From: VXPW01 sp965115815
GTDB taxonomy: Bacteria > Pseudomonadota > Alphaproteobacteria > TMED109
Reading direction: 5' to 3'
NCBI GenBank assembly: GCA_965115815.1
Contig: OZ220465.1
Span: 496,001-560,000 of the forward strand
Length of the DNA: 64,000 bases
The translations under genes and the position numbers were made by a program. The notes under the pieces are model-generated. The model saw only the letters and a program-made list of their open reading frames with translations. It did no database searches and was not told where the DNA came from. Shown in pieces: positions 37,739 to 46,642 of the stretch (the first letter of the stretch is position 1; each line of letters begins with the position of its first letter).

Positions 37739-39444
37739 ACGGCGCCCGGCGGACGGAGACGGCGGCGCGGGATCCGGTCCCGGAAGTCGGAGCGGCGTTC
37801 GACGCAGTGGTGATCGGCGGCGGCTTCGGGGGGCTGTACATGCTGTATCGGCTGCGCAGCGTGGGACTGTCGGCGCGCGGCTACGAGACGGCGGACGACG
37901 TGGGCGGCACGTGGTACTGGAACCGGTATCCGGGGGCGCGGTGCGACGTCGAAAGCCTGCAGTACTCGTACTCCTTTTCCGAAGCCCTCGAACAGGAGTG
38001 GTGCTGGTCGGAGAAGTACGCGGCGCAACCGGAGATCCTGGCCTATGCCCGGCACGTGGCCGACCGCTTCGACTTGCGGCGGGACCTGCGGTTCCGGACG
38101 CGGGTGACGGCGGCGGACTTCGACGGGGATTCGGGCTGCTGGGAGGTCGAGACCGACCGCGGCGACCGGGTGTCCTGCCGGTTTCTGGTCTCCGCGGTGG
38201 GTTGCCTGTCGGCGGTCCATGTACCGGAGTTCGAGAACCGGGACGCCTGTAAGGTGCCGCTTCTCCACACCGGTCGATGGCCCCATCGGGAGATCGATTT
38301 TGCCGGGCTGCGGGTCGGCGTCATCGGCACCGGATCGTCCGCGATCCAATCCCTACCGATCATCGCCCGGGCGGCGCGGTCCGTGGTCGTCTTCCAGCGC
38401 ACCCCGAACTACGCAGTGCCGGCCCGAAACGCTCCCGTGGACCGGGACTACGAGCGCCAGATCAAGACCGGTTATCCCGCCTTTCGCGCCCTGGCCCGCA
38501 CCCGGGTCTCGGGGTTCGTGTTTCCGTATGACCGGCGGTCCGCCGGGGCGGTGCCGCCGGCCGCGCGGGAACGGCACTACGAGGAGTACTGGCGGCGCGG
38601 CGGGCTCGGGTTTCTGGGGGCGTTCTCGGACCTCCTGCTCGACCGGGAAGCGAACGACAGCGCCGCGGAGTTCGTGCGCGGCAAGATCCGGTCCACCGTC
38701 CGGAACCGGGACGTGGCCGAACTGCTGTGTCCGCGCGATGTGTTCGGCTGCAAGCGCCTGTGCGTCGACACCGGCTACTACGAAACCTTCAACCTGCCGC
38801 ACGTACGCTTGGTCGACGTGTCGGAGTCGCCGATCCGGCAGTTCACCGAAACCGGGCTGGTGGCCGCCGGCCGCCGCTACGACTTCGACGCCATCGTCTG
38901 CGCGACCGGATTCGCGGCGATGACCGGATCGCTCGACCGCATTCGCATCACGGGCCGAAACGGCCGGACGCTGCAGGAACGGTGGCAGGCGGGACCGCGG
39001 ACCTATCTCGGCCTGATGACTGCGGAATTCCCGAACTTCTTCATGATCACGGGTCCCGGAAGCCCGTCGGTGCTGACCAACATGATGCCGTCGATCGAGC
39101 AGCACGTGGACTGGATCGCTCATTGCTGCGCCCGCATGGACGCAGCTGGTGCGCGAACCTTGGAACCGCGGCCCGCGAGCGAGGACGCTTGGGTCGAGCA
39201 TGTCCGCGAGATCGCGGGCCATTCCCTGCGGTCAACCTGCAGTTCCTGGTACGTCGGCGCCAACCTGCCCGGCCGGCCCCGGGTGTTCATGCCCTATATC
39301 GGCGGCTTTCCGGCGTACCTCGACCGGTGCCATGCGGAGGCCGGCTCAGGGTACCGCGGGTTTGCGGTCGCGGGCGGCGGGCCGATCGCGGCGCCGGAGT
39401 CCTTTCCGTGGACCGAGCGGTGGATTCCGGGCGCACCAGGTTGA
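37735..39444 (+). CDS. Flavin-containing monooxygenase, Baeyer-Villiger type
   Basis: A 569-residue class B flavoprotein monooxygenase. It has an FAD Rossmann motif 'VVIGGGFGGLYMLYRL' (about residues 25-40) and the cyclohexanone-monooxygenase signature 'GTWYWNRYPGARCDVES'. The Baeyer-Villiger fingerprint region 'LLHTGRWPHREIDFAGLRVG' runs into the NADPH motif 'GVIGTGSSAIQ'. Members insert oxygen next to ketones using NADPH and O2; the substrate cannot be deduced. The GTG start at 37735 overlaps the dapE stop, giving an unexpected fusion of amino-acid biosynthesis and catabolic-type genes in one transcript. Confidence 0.9.
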   Translation: MNGARRTETAARDPVPEVGAAFDAVVIGGGFGGLYMLYRLRSVGLSARGYETADDVGGTWYWNRYPGARCDVESLQYSYSFSEALEQEWCWSEKYAAQPEILAYARHVADRFDLRRDLRFRTRVTAADFDGDSGCWEVETDRGDRVSCRFLVSAVGCLSAVHVPEFENRDACKVPLLHTGRWPHREIDFAGLRVGVIGTGSSAIQSLPIIARAARSVVVFQRTPNYAVPARNAPVDRDYERQIKTGYPAFRALARTRVSGFVFPYDRRSAGAVPPAARERHYEEYWRRGGLGFLGAFSDLLLDREANDSAAEFVRGKIRSTVRNRDVAELLCPRDVFGCKRLCVDTGYYETFNLPHVRLVDVSESPIRQFTETGLVAAGRRYDFDAIVCATGFAAMTGSLDRIRITGRNGRTLQERWQAGPRTYLGLMTAEFPNFFMITGPGSPSVLTNMMPSIEQHVDWIAHCCARMDAAGARTLEPRPASEDAWVEHVREIAGHSLRSTCSSWYVGANLPGRPRVFMPYIGGFPAYLDRCHAEAGSGYRGFAVAGGGPIAAPESFPWTERWIPGAPG

Positions 39445-39639
39445 GGGAGGAGCATCCAGGGCAGCAGGGTTGGTCCGAACCCCGATTGCGGTATTCTCTC
39501 GTTGCAGACAGCGGTACTGAACCTTTCAGGGAGCCCCGTCCAACTGGGTGTTCCCGGCAGCCTCCGGCGGCCGTCTGCGCCCGAATCGGGATGCGGCCGC
39601 GGCCGGTACGATTTCACAGATCCCTATACGGAGTTCGAC

Positions 39640-40272
39640 ATGTCCAGTGGCAAGTGTGGCCGATACAGTCTGATCGATCCCGCCGGCGCCCGGCGCGATT
39701 TGTTCCGGGACCCCAACGGGTCGGTACCCGAACCGAACGCGCACATCGTTCCCGGCACGGAAGTTCTGGCCGGCGGGCGGAGTGCGGAAGGCCGGATCCG
39801 GGCGGCCCTGCTGCACTGGGGGTTTCCCTCGGACCGTTCCGGCCCGTCCGATCTGGTGATCAGCGCCCGGGCCGAGAGTGTCGGCCGGAATCCGGCCTTT
39901 CGGGAATCGTTCCAGCGTCGGCGGTGCCTGGTTGCCGCCGACTCCTTCTACGAATGGGGGACGCCGGAGGAAGGTCCGCAGGTAGCGTGGAGGTTTCGCG
40001 CTGCCGACAGCGCGTATCTGGCGTTCGCCGGCATCTACAGGCCGCTGCGCCCGGCCAACGGCGGCGCTTCGGGTCCGGTAACCGGATGCGTGATCGTCTC
40101 GACGGCGGCCAGCCCGGTCGTGGCGCGCGTGCACGGCCGCATGCCGGCCGTGATCGCGCCGACGGACTTCCGGGTCTGGCTGGACCCGGATACTCCCGTA
40201 GAGGAACTGCACGACATGCTTCGCGGATCGTACGTGGACCTGCGGGCGGAAGAACTGGCCCCCGTGTCCTAG
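39640..40272 (+). CDS. SRAP (YedK/HMCES-like) domain protein with atypical N-terminus
   Basis: A 210-residue SOS response-associated peptidase fold. SRAP proteins shield abasic sites in single-stranded DNA by forming a thiazolidine link through the N-terminal cysteine left after Met removal. Family pieces are 'CGRYSLIDP', 'ESFQRRRCLVAADSFYEWG' and 'VARVHGRMPAVI' with the active-site histidine. Two things are odd. The start ATG 39640, with 'ggag' upstream, adds MSSGK before the cysteine, making it residue 6 instead of 2. The usual NARAE motif reads SARAE. No alternative start codon lies directly at the cysteine. The protein may be inactive or need processing. Confidence 0.85.
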   Translation: MSSGKCGRYSLIDPAGARRDLFRDPNGSVPEPNAHIVPGTEVLAGGRSAEGRIRAALLHWGFPSDRSGPSDLVISARAESVGRNPAFRESFQRRRCLVAADSFYEWGTPEEGPQVAWRFRAADSAYLAFAGIYRPLRPANGGASGPVTGCVIVSTAASPVVARVHGRMPAVIAPTDFRVWLDPDTPVEELHDMLRGSYVDLRAEELAPVS

Positions 40273-40639
40273 CCTCGATTCCCAACGGCCATGAATGCGA
40301 ATCCGGCGGCGACTGCGGGTGGCCGGATGGATCCGGCATCGTTCGGTGGGCGGTGTTTGCCGTGCTCCCCGCCCGGATCCGACGGAGATCGGTCGTGGCG
40401 CCGCCGGCGCGGATTCATCCCATGCGAGGGTACTTGCATCGACGGTCCACGCTGTCAGGCAGGGCCACGGCACGACATCAGCATCCCGGCCGGCGCGGCG
40501 GCCCGGGTCCGGCGCCCGCCTTCGGAGTCGGTTCCGGGCTCTCTTTCCTGCGTCCCGGCTCGACGCGCGACGGTTCCGAGCAGTTCCGGCTTGCGACACC
40601 ATCCATCCTGGAGTAGGGCGGCAATAGCATCCCAACGGC
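40273..40639. other. Gene-free interval after the SRAP gene
   Basis: No recognisable gene. The frames are low in coding character, and the sequence blends into the transposase debris that follows. Confidence 0.35.
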
Positions 40640-40830
40640 ATGCAGGGCCCGGACCGGCTTGGCCGAACTCGTCCGCCCAGCCGCAGTTCCGCACCCACCT
40701 CCCGTAGGGGCCCCTCAACCCGGGGTGCGCCGGATGCTCCAGGATGCGGCGCACGGGTTCCATGGCCAACATGGAGCACGCCAAGAAGGTCCACACGCTT
40801 CGGTCGAGCCCATCGATGTGAGTCCTAGGC
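40640..40830 (-). repeat. DUF4338-element 5' fragment related to 58690-58760
   Basis: On the minus strand, from about 40790 down, the segment encodes 'MEPVRRILEHPAH', matching 'MEPVHRILKQPAH' at 58708 on the plus strand. The nucleotide match covers roughly 60 bp around 'atgcggcgcacgggttccat'. It appears to be the N-terminal start of one DUF4338 transposase form; the rest is gone or unrecognisable. Confidence 0.5.
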
Positions 40831-40879
40831 CGGGTGCACCGGGTTCGGCGGGCGGTTCCGGTTCGTCCCCGACCGGGTC

Positions 40880-41885
40880 CGGCTCACCCTCGACCGAATC
40901 CCCGCCGACAGCGGAATGCCGGGCCGCGGGAGGATCCCCGCGCGCTATGCCTTCCGGGCAGGGTGGGGCGGCCGCCGCCCGTCATGGCCGACCTCCTTGA
41001 TCCCGGCATGGCCCGGTTCGCCGGGCGGAACGTCGTGCCCCAGCGGTCGAGCCTGACCGAGGATTCCGGGTGCGTCGACCCGAAGCCGTGCGTCGGTCCC
41101 ATGGACCGCCGGCACCGGGCGTGGAGCGACCTGGAAGCGGACCGCGGCGGGGCCGGCTCCTTCGACCCCGACATCCGCACCGTTCCCGGCGGGGGAAGGA
41201 CCCGGAAGCACCCATCGAGCGGCCCTGCGCCCCCATGGCGGAACCGCCGGCGGAAGGGCGTCCTCGTCTCCTTCGCCCGCGCCGCCGCCCGCCGGCTCGT
41301 CTACGCCGACGCTCGGGTCCGCACGGTCGCCCCGAACGACGGGGGTCTCCGGTTCATCGGGTTCCGGGAGGAGCGCAACGACGGGTTACCCAAGGAGCCG
41401 GTGTTCGGTTCCCGCCGGACGACGCATGCCAACCTCCAGCGGATCCACGAGAAAGGCATCGAATTCCTGGCCGTGCGAGGGGCTCTGGATCGCTGCGCAA
41501 CGCCATCGCCGATGCGATCGACGTCTTCCCATGGACGTGCGGACCGCCGCAGTTCCGATGAAGATCGATCTCGACCGCCGCCCCCCCCCCTCAGGGCCAA
41601 CGGCCGGTACCGGCTGCCCGCCGTCCGCGTCGGAAACGGCAGGCAGAACGCGAACTCCGCGCCCGGATTTCGGAACTTCGTCAAGGCGCCGGCGGACCTC
41701 ACGATCGGCCAGGACGGCATCGACGTCCGCATCGGGCGGCGGGCGACCCCCCGTTCCTCGGCAACGCTTCCCACCACACGAAACCGACATCGCCGTGCCG
41801 GGGCTCGGGAACTGCAGGCTGCGGATCCGCTGCCCGGGAGCGGGGCGCAGGGGTTCCGGGGTCCACATCCGGTGTGGCCGTCGGG
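40880..41885 (+). pseudogene. Decayed DDE transposase remnant
   Basis: Scattered frames give pieces of one transposase: 'HEKGIEFLAVRGA' (41450), 'RNAIADAIDVF' (41494), then after a frame change 'PMKIDLD' (41559) and 'LPAVRVGNG'. 'TIGQDGIDVRIGRRA' (41700) and 'HETDIAVPGLGNCRLRIR' (41776) complete it. At least three frameshifts are needed, one at a run of ten or more C near 41582. The family is not certain; I recall similar sequences among unclassified or IS4-type DDE transposases. Confidence 0.55.
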
Positions 41886-41893
41886 AATCGAGG

Positions 41894-42991
41894 CTAGACA
41901 TGGAATCGGAACAGCACGACATCGCCGTCCCGCACGACATAGTCGCGGCCTTCGCTGCGCAGATGCCCCAGCGCCCGGGCGCCCTGTTCGCCGCCCGCCT
42001 CGACAAAGGCATCGAAGCCCGCCGTTTCCGCGGCGATGAACCCGCGCTCGAAATCGCTGTGGATCACGCCTCCTGCGCGAGGCGCGGTGGTGCCCGCCGG
42101 GACAGTCCACGCGCGCGCTTCCTTCCGGCCCACGGTGAAGAACGTGATCAGCCGCAGCAGCGTGTAGCCCGCCTGGATCAGCGCTTCGATCCCTGATTCC
42201 TCCAACCCCGCACTGACCCGGAAAGCCCTGCGGTCGCGTTCGGAATCCAGTTCGTGAAGGTCGGACTCCAACTGGGCGGAGATCTGTACAAGTTCCGCCC
42301 CTTGCGCGGCGGCATGCTTCCGGGCGGCTTCCGCCAAGGCACGGCCCTCGGGCCGGCCCAAGTCGCCCACGTTGGCCAGATACAGCACCGGCTTGGACGT
42401 GAGCAGCCCCAGATCCCGAGACAGCGCGGCGTCGGCATCCTCGACGAATTCCCGGGCCGGCCGGCCGTTTCCCAAGTGCCGCAAGCAGCCTTCCACCACC
42501 TCGAGCCGTCGACGGTTCGCTGCATCGCCGCTTCTCGCCAGTTTGATCAGACGGTCGCGGGCCCGCTCCAGGGTGGCGAGATCGGCAAGCAGCAGCTCCG
42601 TCTCGACGATCTCGGCATCGGCTGCCGGATTCAGGGATCCCGCGACGTGCGTAACCCGTTCGTCGCCAAAGCAGCGGAGCACGTGAACGATGGCGTCCAC
42701 CTCCCGGATCCGGCCGAGGAACCGGTTGCCGAGGCCCTCCCCGCGACTGGCTCCCTTGACCAGGCCGGCGATGTCGACGAAATCGACCACGGCGGGGATG
42801 CGGGCGGCGGAGCGGGCCAGTTCCGCCAGCCGGTGCAGTCGCGCGTCCGGAACCGGAACCCGGCCGATGTTCGGCTCGATCGTGCAGAACGGGTAGTTGG
42901 CTGCCTCGGCGGCCGCGGTTCCGCTCAGCGCATTGAACAGGGTGGACTTCCCGACATTCGGCAACCCGACGATGCCGCACCGGAATCCCAC
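41894..42991 (-). CDS. ychF: Redox-regulated ATPase YchF (Obg-like)
   Basis: A 365-residue YchF, a translation-factor-class P-loop NTPase that prefers ATP and binds ribosomes. G1 is 'GLPNVGKSTLFNAL', G3 is 'DIAGLVKGASRGEGLGN' and the G4 position reads 'LANVGD', the NxxE/D variant that gives ATP specificity. A coiled-coil insertion (about residues 130-200) and the C-terminal TGS domain ('VIHSDFERGFIAAE') are present. The length is normal. The start ATG 42991 lies 10 bp after the pth stop, the last gene of the prs-rplY-pth-ychF string. Confidence 0.96.
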   Translation of the reverse strand: MGFRCGIVGLPNVGKSTLFNALSGTAAAEAANYPFCTIEPNIGRVPVPDARLHRLAELARSAARIPAVVDFVDIAGLVKGASRGEGLGNRFLGRIREVDAIVHVLRCFGDERVTHVAGSLNPAADAEIVETELLLADLATLERARDRLIKLARSGDAANRRRLEVVEGCLRHLGNGRPAREFVEDADAALSRDLGLLTSKPVLYLANVGDLGRPEGRALAEAARKHAAAQGAELVQISAQLESDLHELDSERDRRAFRVSAGLEESGIEALIQAGYTLLRLITFFTVGRKEARAWTVPAGTTAPRAGGVIHSDFERGFIAAETAGFDAFVEAGGEQGARALGHLRSEGRDYVVRDGDVVLFRFHV

Positions 42992-43001
42992 GGCCGGGCG
43001 G

Positions 43002-43586
43002 TCAGGCGCCGGCGGCCGGCGGGGCTTCCCGCACGACCCGGTTCATGAAGCGGTCGTCGCCGCCGCCGGCCAGCAAGGGCGCAGCGGCTGCCACCGCCGC
43101 CAGCAGCGGCTCCAGTCGGTCCAGTTCGGTGCGCCCGAACGTTCCGAGCACGTACCGTTCGGCCGCATCCCCCCGCGGCGGCCGGCCGATTCCGATTCGG
43201 ACCCTCCGGTAGTCCCGCCCGAGATTGCGGTCGATGCTGTCAATCCCCCGATGGCCGGCGCTGCCGCCGCCCCGCCGCACGCGGACCTTGCCGGCCGGGA
43301 GATCGAGGTCGTCGTGAAACACCGTCACCGCCGGCGTCGGAAGCTTGTAGTACCGGCAGGCGAGGCCGACCGATTCGCCCGATCGGTTCATCCACGTCCA
43401 CGGGCACAGCGCCAGGATGGACATCGCGGCAATCCGGCCCGACCGGACGGCGCCCCGGAACCGCTGCCGGGTCCGGCCGAAGCCGTGCTCCGACGCGATG
43501 GCGGCGATCGCCATGAAGCCGACGTTGTGGCGCTGGCGGGCGTGCTCGGGACCCGGATTTCCGAGCCCGACGAAGAGTTGGTCCAC
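43002..43586 (-). CDS. pth: Peptidyl-tRNA hydrolase
   Basis: A 194-residue Pth that releases tRNA from prematurely dropped peptidyl-tRNA. The N-terminal 'VGLGNPGPEHARQRHNVGFM' contains the catalytic histidine. 'FHDDLDLPAGKVR' carries the second catalytic aspartate region, and 'GGGSAGHRGIDS' binds the tRNA end. 'RVRIGIGRP' and 'YVLGTF' are family-typical. The start is GTG 43586. It lies 24 bp after rplY and 10 bp before ychF. Confidence 0.96.
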   Translation of the reverse strand: MDQLFVGLGNPGPEHARQRHNVGFMAIAAIASEHGFGRTRQRFRGAVRSGRIAAMSILALCPWTWMNRSGESVGLACRYYKLPTPAVTVFHDDLDLPAGKVRVRRGGGSAGHRGIDSIDRNLGRDYRRVRIGIGRPPRGDAAERYVLGTFGRTELDRLEPLLAAVAAAAPLLAGGGDDRFMNRVVREAPPAAGA

Positions 43587-43610
43587 CGGGGCGGAACGCC
43601 GGGCGCGATG

Positions 43611-44279
43611 CTATCGGTTGTCCGGGGCGCCGTCCGCTCCGGCCGTCTCTTCGGGTCCGTCTTCCGCGCCCTCGCCGGCGTCCGCTCCCGACGTTGCGGC
43701 GGACACCAAGGCGGACGGGGCGACGATGCTTGCGACCGTGAAATCGCGATCGCTGATCGTGGGTTCCACCGCAGGGTGCAGCCGGGTATGGCTGATGTGG
43801 AGGCTGTCGCCGATCTCCAGTCCCGTGACGTCGAATTCGATGGCTTCGGGGATCAGGCCCGCCGGACAGCTCACATTGATCGTCCGCCGCACGATGTTGA
43901 GCACGCCGCCGCGCTTGATGCCGGGGGAGTCTTCCGGGTTGCGGAAGGCCACCGGCACATCCACCGTGACCCGCGTGTGCTCGCCCACGCGCAGGAAATC
44001 CAGATGGACGGGATGGTCGGTGACCGGATGGTAGGCAACGGCCTGCGGCAGCACCCGGATCGCCGAATCCCCGCCCAGGTCGATGTCGTACAAGCGGGTG
44101 CGAAACCCCGGCTTGCGGATTTCGCGGCGGCTCGATTCGATGTCGACATCGATGGCCAGCGGCTCGAAATCGTTGCCGTAGATGATGGCCGGAAGCCGGC
44201 CTTCCCGGCGGAGGGCACGGGCGCCTCCCTTGCCGCGTGGCGTGCGGACCCGGGCCTTGATGGTGGACATGGCTTGCAT
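43611..44279 (-). CDS. rplY: 50S ribosomal protein L25/general stress protein Ctc
   Basis: A 222-residue Ctc-type L25. The N-terminal 5S-rRNA-binding domain starts 'VRTPRGKGGARALRREGRLP' and 'IIYG', followed by the TL5-like C-terminal domain ('FDVTGLEIGDSLHISH'). A disordered acidic Ala/Gly/Glu tail closes the protein, as usual in alphaproteobacteria. I choose ATG 44279 because 'gagg' lies eight bases upstream; ATG 44270 three codons later is possible. prs precedes it by 31 bp. Confidence 0.95.
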   Translation of the reverse strand: MQAMSTIKARVRTPRGKGGARALRREGRLPAIIYGNDFEPLAIDVDIESSRREIRKPGFRTRLYDIDLGGDSAIRVLPQAVAYHPVTDHPVHLDFLRVGEHTRVTVDVPVAFRNPEDSPGIKRGGVLNIVRRTINVSCPAGLIPEAIEFDVTGLEIGDSLHISHTRLHPAVEPTISDRDFTVASIVAPSALVSAATSGADAGEGAEDGPEETAGADGAPDNR

Positions 44280-44310
44280 AGGTCGGTCCTCGGGCGGGCA
44301 GGGGCCCGTC

Positions 44311-45243
44311 TCAGTCGAAGAGGTTCGATACCGAGCGGTGATCGCTGATCCGCCGAATCGCTTCGGCGACCAGCGGGACCACGGAGAGTGTCTGGATTTT
44401 CGGGGATCGTGCAACCTCGTCGCGTCCCGCGATGCTGTCGGTGACCAGCAGCATGTCGAGAGCGGACGCATCGATCCGCCCGACCGCCGGCCCCGACAGC
44501 ACGCCGTGGGTGGCGTAGCAGGCCACCCGGCGGGCGCCGGCCGCGGTCAGGGCCTGCGCGGCATTGCACAGGGTGCCCGCCGTGTCGACGATGTCGTCCA
44601 CGATGATGCAGACCCGATCGCGGACTTCCCCGATGATGTTCACGACCTCCGAGACGTTTTCGCGCTCGCGCCGCTTGTCGACGATCGCGAGACTGCTGTG
44701 CACGCGGGCTGCGAGGTACCGGGCGCGCGCCACGCCGCCCACGTCCGGGGATACCAGCACGTAGGAATCGTTCCCGAAGCGCCTGCGGATGTCGGCGGCA
44801 ATCACCGGCGCCGCATACAGGTTGTCGACCGGAATGTCGAAAAAGCCCTGGATCTGGTTGGCATGGAGATCAATGGTGAGTACCCGGCTGGCCCCGGCCG
44901 TCGTGATGAGATTGGCGACCAGCTTGGCGGAGATCGGCGCCCGCGGAGCCGCCTTGCGGTCTTGGCGCGCGTAGCCGAAATAGGGGATGACCGCGGTCAC
45001 GCTGGCCGCCGATGCCCGGGTCAGAGCGTCGATGCAGACCAGCAGTTCCATGATGTGGTCGTTGGCGGGCGGGGAGGTGGACTGCAGCACGAACACGTCC
45101 TGCCCCCGGACATTGTCCTGCACCTCGACGAAGACCTCTCCGTCGGAAAAACGGCGGACATCGGCCGCGGTCAGCCGAAGGTCCAGCTCGTCCGCGACCG
45201 CGCGGGCGAACTGCCGGTTGCTGTTCCCTGCCAGTAGGCGCAT
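44311..45243 (-). CDS. prs: Ribose-phosphate pyrophosphokinase
   Basis: A 310-residue class I PRPP synthetase that makes phosphoribosyl pyrophosphate from ribose-5-phosphate and ATP. Motifs seen: 'RFSDGEVFVEVQDNVRGQDV', the flexible-loop region 'PYFGYARQDRK', 'TIDLHANQIQGFFDIPVDNL' and the PRPP-binding loop 'VCIIVDDIVDTAGTL'. The length is standard. It leads the prs-rplY-pth-ychF cluster and is divergent from the cytochrome c gene across 237 bp. Confidence 0.97.
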   Translation of the reverse strand: MRLLAGNSNRQFARAVADELDLRLTAADVRRFSDGEVFVEVQDNVRGQDVFVLQSTSPPANDHIMELLVCIDALTRASAASVTAVIPYFGYARQDRKAAPRAPISAKLVANLITTAGASRVLTIDLHANQIQGFFDIPVDNLYAAPVIAADIRRRFGNDSYVLVSPDVGGVARARYLAARVHSSLAIVDKRRERENVSEVVNIIGEVRDRVCIIVDDIVDTAGTLCNAAQALTAAGARRVACYATHGVLSGPAVGRIDASALDMLLVTDSIAGRDEVARSPKIQTLSVVPLVAEAIRRISDHRSVSNLFD

Positions 45244-45480
45244 GGGCCGCGGCGTCCCCGGTATTCCCGCGCCCGTCGCTGTCGACCTGCGCGACGGAAA
45301 ATGTACCCGCGCTCCGGCCTCCGGTAAAGGCGGCCGAGGGTCGGGATCTCCGACGGCGCCGGCGGTCCGGGCCGGACGGTTGTCGCTGGCCGGTTCGAAA
45401 CCTATCCTCGCCCGGGTTCGGGGGTGACGGTCCGAACGTTCCCGGTTTTCTGTTCGACCCATTCTTGGAGGGTTTCTCCC

Positions 45481-45867
45481 ATGCTTCGATGTCTCACGGT
45501 CGCGGCCGTGTCCTGCACCCTGGTCGCCGCCGGCGCGGCGGCCGCCGGCGACGCCGCAAACGGCGAGAAGGTCTTCCAGAAGTGCAAGGCGTGCCATACG
45601 GTCGACGAAGGGGGCAAGGACCGTGTGGGTCCCAACCTGTGGGGGGTGTTCGACACGGTCTTGGGAACCAATCGGCCCGACTACAAGTACTCGAAGGGTC
45701 TGAAGGCGCTCGGTGAGGAAGGCAGGACCTGGACCGACGAACTGATGGACCGATGGATTGCCAATCCCAAGCAGGTGGTGGCGCGCAGCAAGATGATCTT
45801 CCCCGGCCTCAAGAAGCCCGACGACCGCGCAGACGTCATTGCCTACCTAAGGCAGTTCGGCGGCTAG
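45481..45867 (+). CDS. Periplasmic class I cytochrome c
   Basis: A 128-residue small soluble cytochrome c resembling c2/c550. Residues 1-21 form a signal peptide. The haem-attachment site is 'CKACH' (Cys35, Cys38, His39) in 'VFQKCKACHTV'. The distal Met ligand is likely in 'KMIFPGLKKPDDRADVIAYL'. It would carry electrons between cytochrome bc1 and oxidases or other acceptors. The ATG at 45481 has 'ggaggg' upstream. The reading frame of the next gene follows in phase directly after the TAG stop. Confidence 0.93.
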   Translation: MLRCLTVAAVSCTLVAAGAAAAGDAANGEKVFQKCKACHTVDEGGKDRVGPNLWGVFDTVLGTNRPDYKYSKGLKALGEEGRTWTDELMDRWIANPKQVVARSKMIFPGLKKPDDRADVIAYLRQFGG

Positions 45868-45897
45868 GCGCGCACGGTCGGCCGGGGAGTTCCGGCC

Positions 45898-46497
45898 ATC
45901 GACTTCGGCGGCGAGTTCCGGATTCCGGCGACGCGGGATCGGGTCTGGGATGCTCTGAACGATCCGGAGGTCCTTGAGCGGTGCATTCCGGGATGCGAGA
46001 CGCTGACCCGGATCGGCCCCGATGCGTTCGAGACCCGGGTGCGGGCCCGCGTGGGGCCGGTGTCGGCGGCGTTTTCCGGATCGGTCCGGCTGACGGACAT
46101 CAAGCCGCCCGAAAGCTATGTCCTGATGGGCGAAGGCAAGGGCGGCGCGGCCGGGTTCGCGAAGGGATCGGCCCGCGTGGCGCTGGAGGATCCCGGCGAC
46201 GGAACGACCGTCCTTCGCTATACGGTCGAGGTCAGCGTAGGGGGACGGCTGGCGCAACTGGGGTCTAGGCTGGTCGGCGGCGCGATGAATCAGTATGCGA
46301 CCTCGTTTGTCGGCACGCTGTCGGACCTGATCGCGGCCGAACCGGTGCCGGTTCCCGCGCCGGCGGTCGAGACTCCCGCGGAAGTTCGGCCGGCGGTGCC
46401 CCGGCCGTCGCGCGTTTCGGTGGACCGGCGGTGGAGGCTGATCATGGCGGGCGGGGGCATTCTCGCAGTACTGGCCGTGCTGGTCTGGCTCGTCTGA
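45898..46497 (+). CDS. CoxG-like SRPBCC protein without a canonical start codon
   Basis: About 199 codons encode a carbon-monoxide-dehydrogenase subunit G (CoxG)-type protein. 'FGGEFRIPATRDRVWDALND' and 'LERCIPGCETL' open the START-like domain, and 'GRLAQLGSRLVGGAMNQ' closes it. A proline-rich linker and a C-terminal membrane helix (last 19 residues) follow. CoxG proteins anchor or mature molybdenum hydroxylases; no such enzyme is in view. The domain begins at codon ATC 45898, and no ATG, GTG or TTG occurs between the cytochrome stop (45865) and GTG 46039, which would delete the conserved start. 'ggggag' lies eight bases before the ATC. It may use a rare start or be inactivated. Confidence 0.72.
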   Translation: MDFGGEFRIPATRDRVWDALNDPEVLERCIPGCETLTRIGPDAFETRVRARVGPVSAAFSGSVRLTDIKPPESYVLMGEGKGGAAGFAKGSARVALEDPGDGTTVLRYTVEVSVGGRLAQLGSRLVGGAMNQYATSFVGTLSDLIAAEPVPVPAPAVETPAEVRPAVPRPSRVSVDRRWRLIMAGGGILAVLAVLVWLV

Positions 46498-46613
46498 CTG
46501 CAGCCGTGGCCCGGTTACGGGGCCCGCGGAGCCCTCGGGGAATGCGGGGCGTGCCGCCCGGGCAGGATGACGAAGAGGGCGTGCGGCATTCGGCCATCAC
46601 AATATATGTTGCT

Positions 46614-46636
46614 ATATCCGCATAGAAGGCGGATAT
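46614..46636 (+). promoter_or_regulatory. Inverted repeat upstream of abiEi (candidate operator)
   Basis: 'atatccgc' (46614-46621) and 'gcggatat' (46629-46636) form an 8-bp perfect inverted repeat with a 7-bp spacer, ending 6 bp before the abiEi start. The surrounding 40 bp are unusually AT-rich for this window. AbiEi antitoxins are known to repress their own promoter by binding inverted repeats, so an operator role is a reasonable inference. Confidence 0.5.
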
Positions 46637-46642
46637 TTGGTC

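Noticed and set aside
45385..45430. 'ggttcgaaacc' as a possible tRNA T-arm
   Set aside because: No matching acceptor stem, D-arm or anticodon arm can be built around it; it lies in the prs/cytochrome c intergenic region.
46039..46497. CoxG-like protein starting at GTG 46039
   Set aside because: This start deletes the conserved first 47 residues of the SRPBCC domain, which are well preserved in frame upstream.
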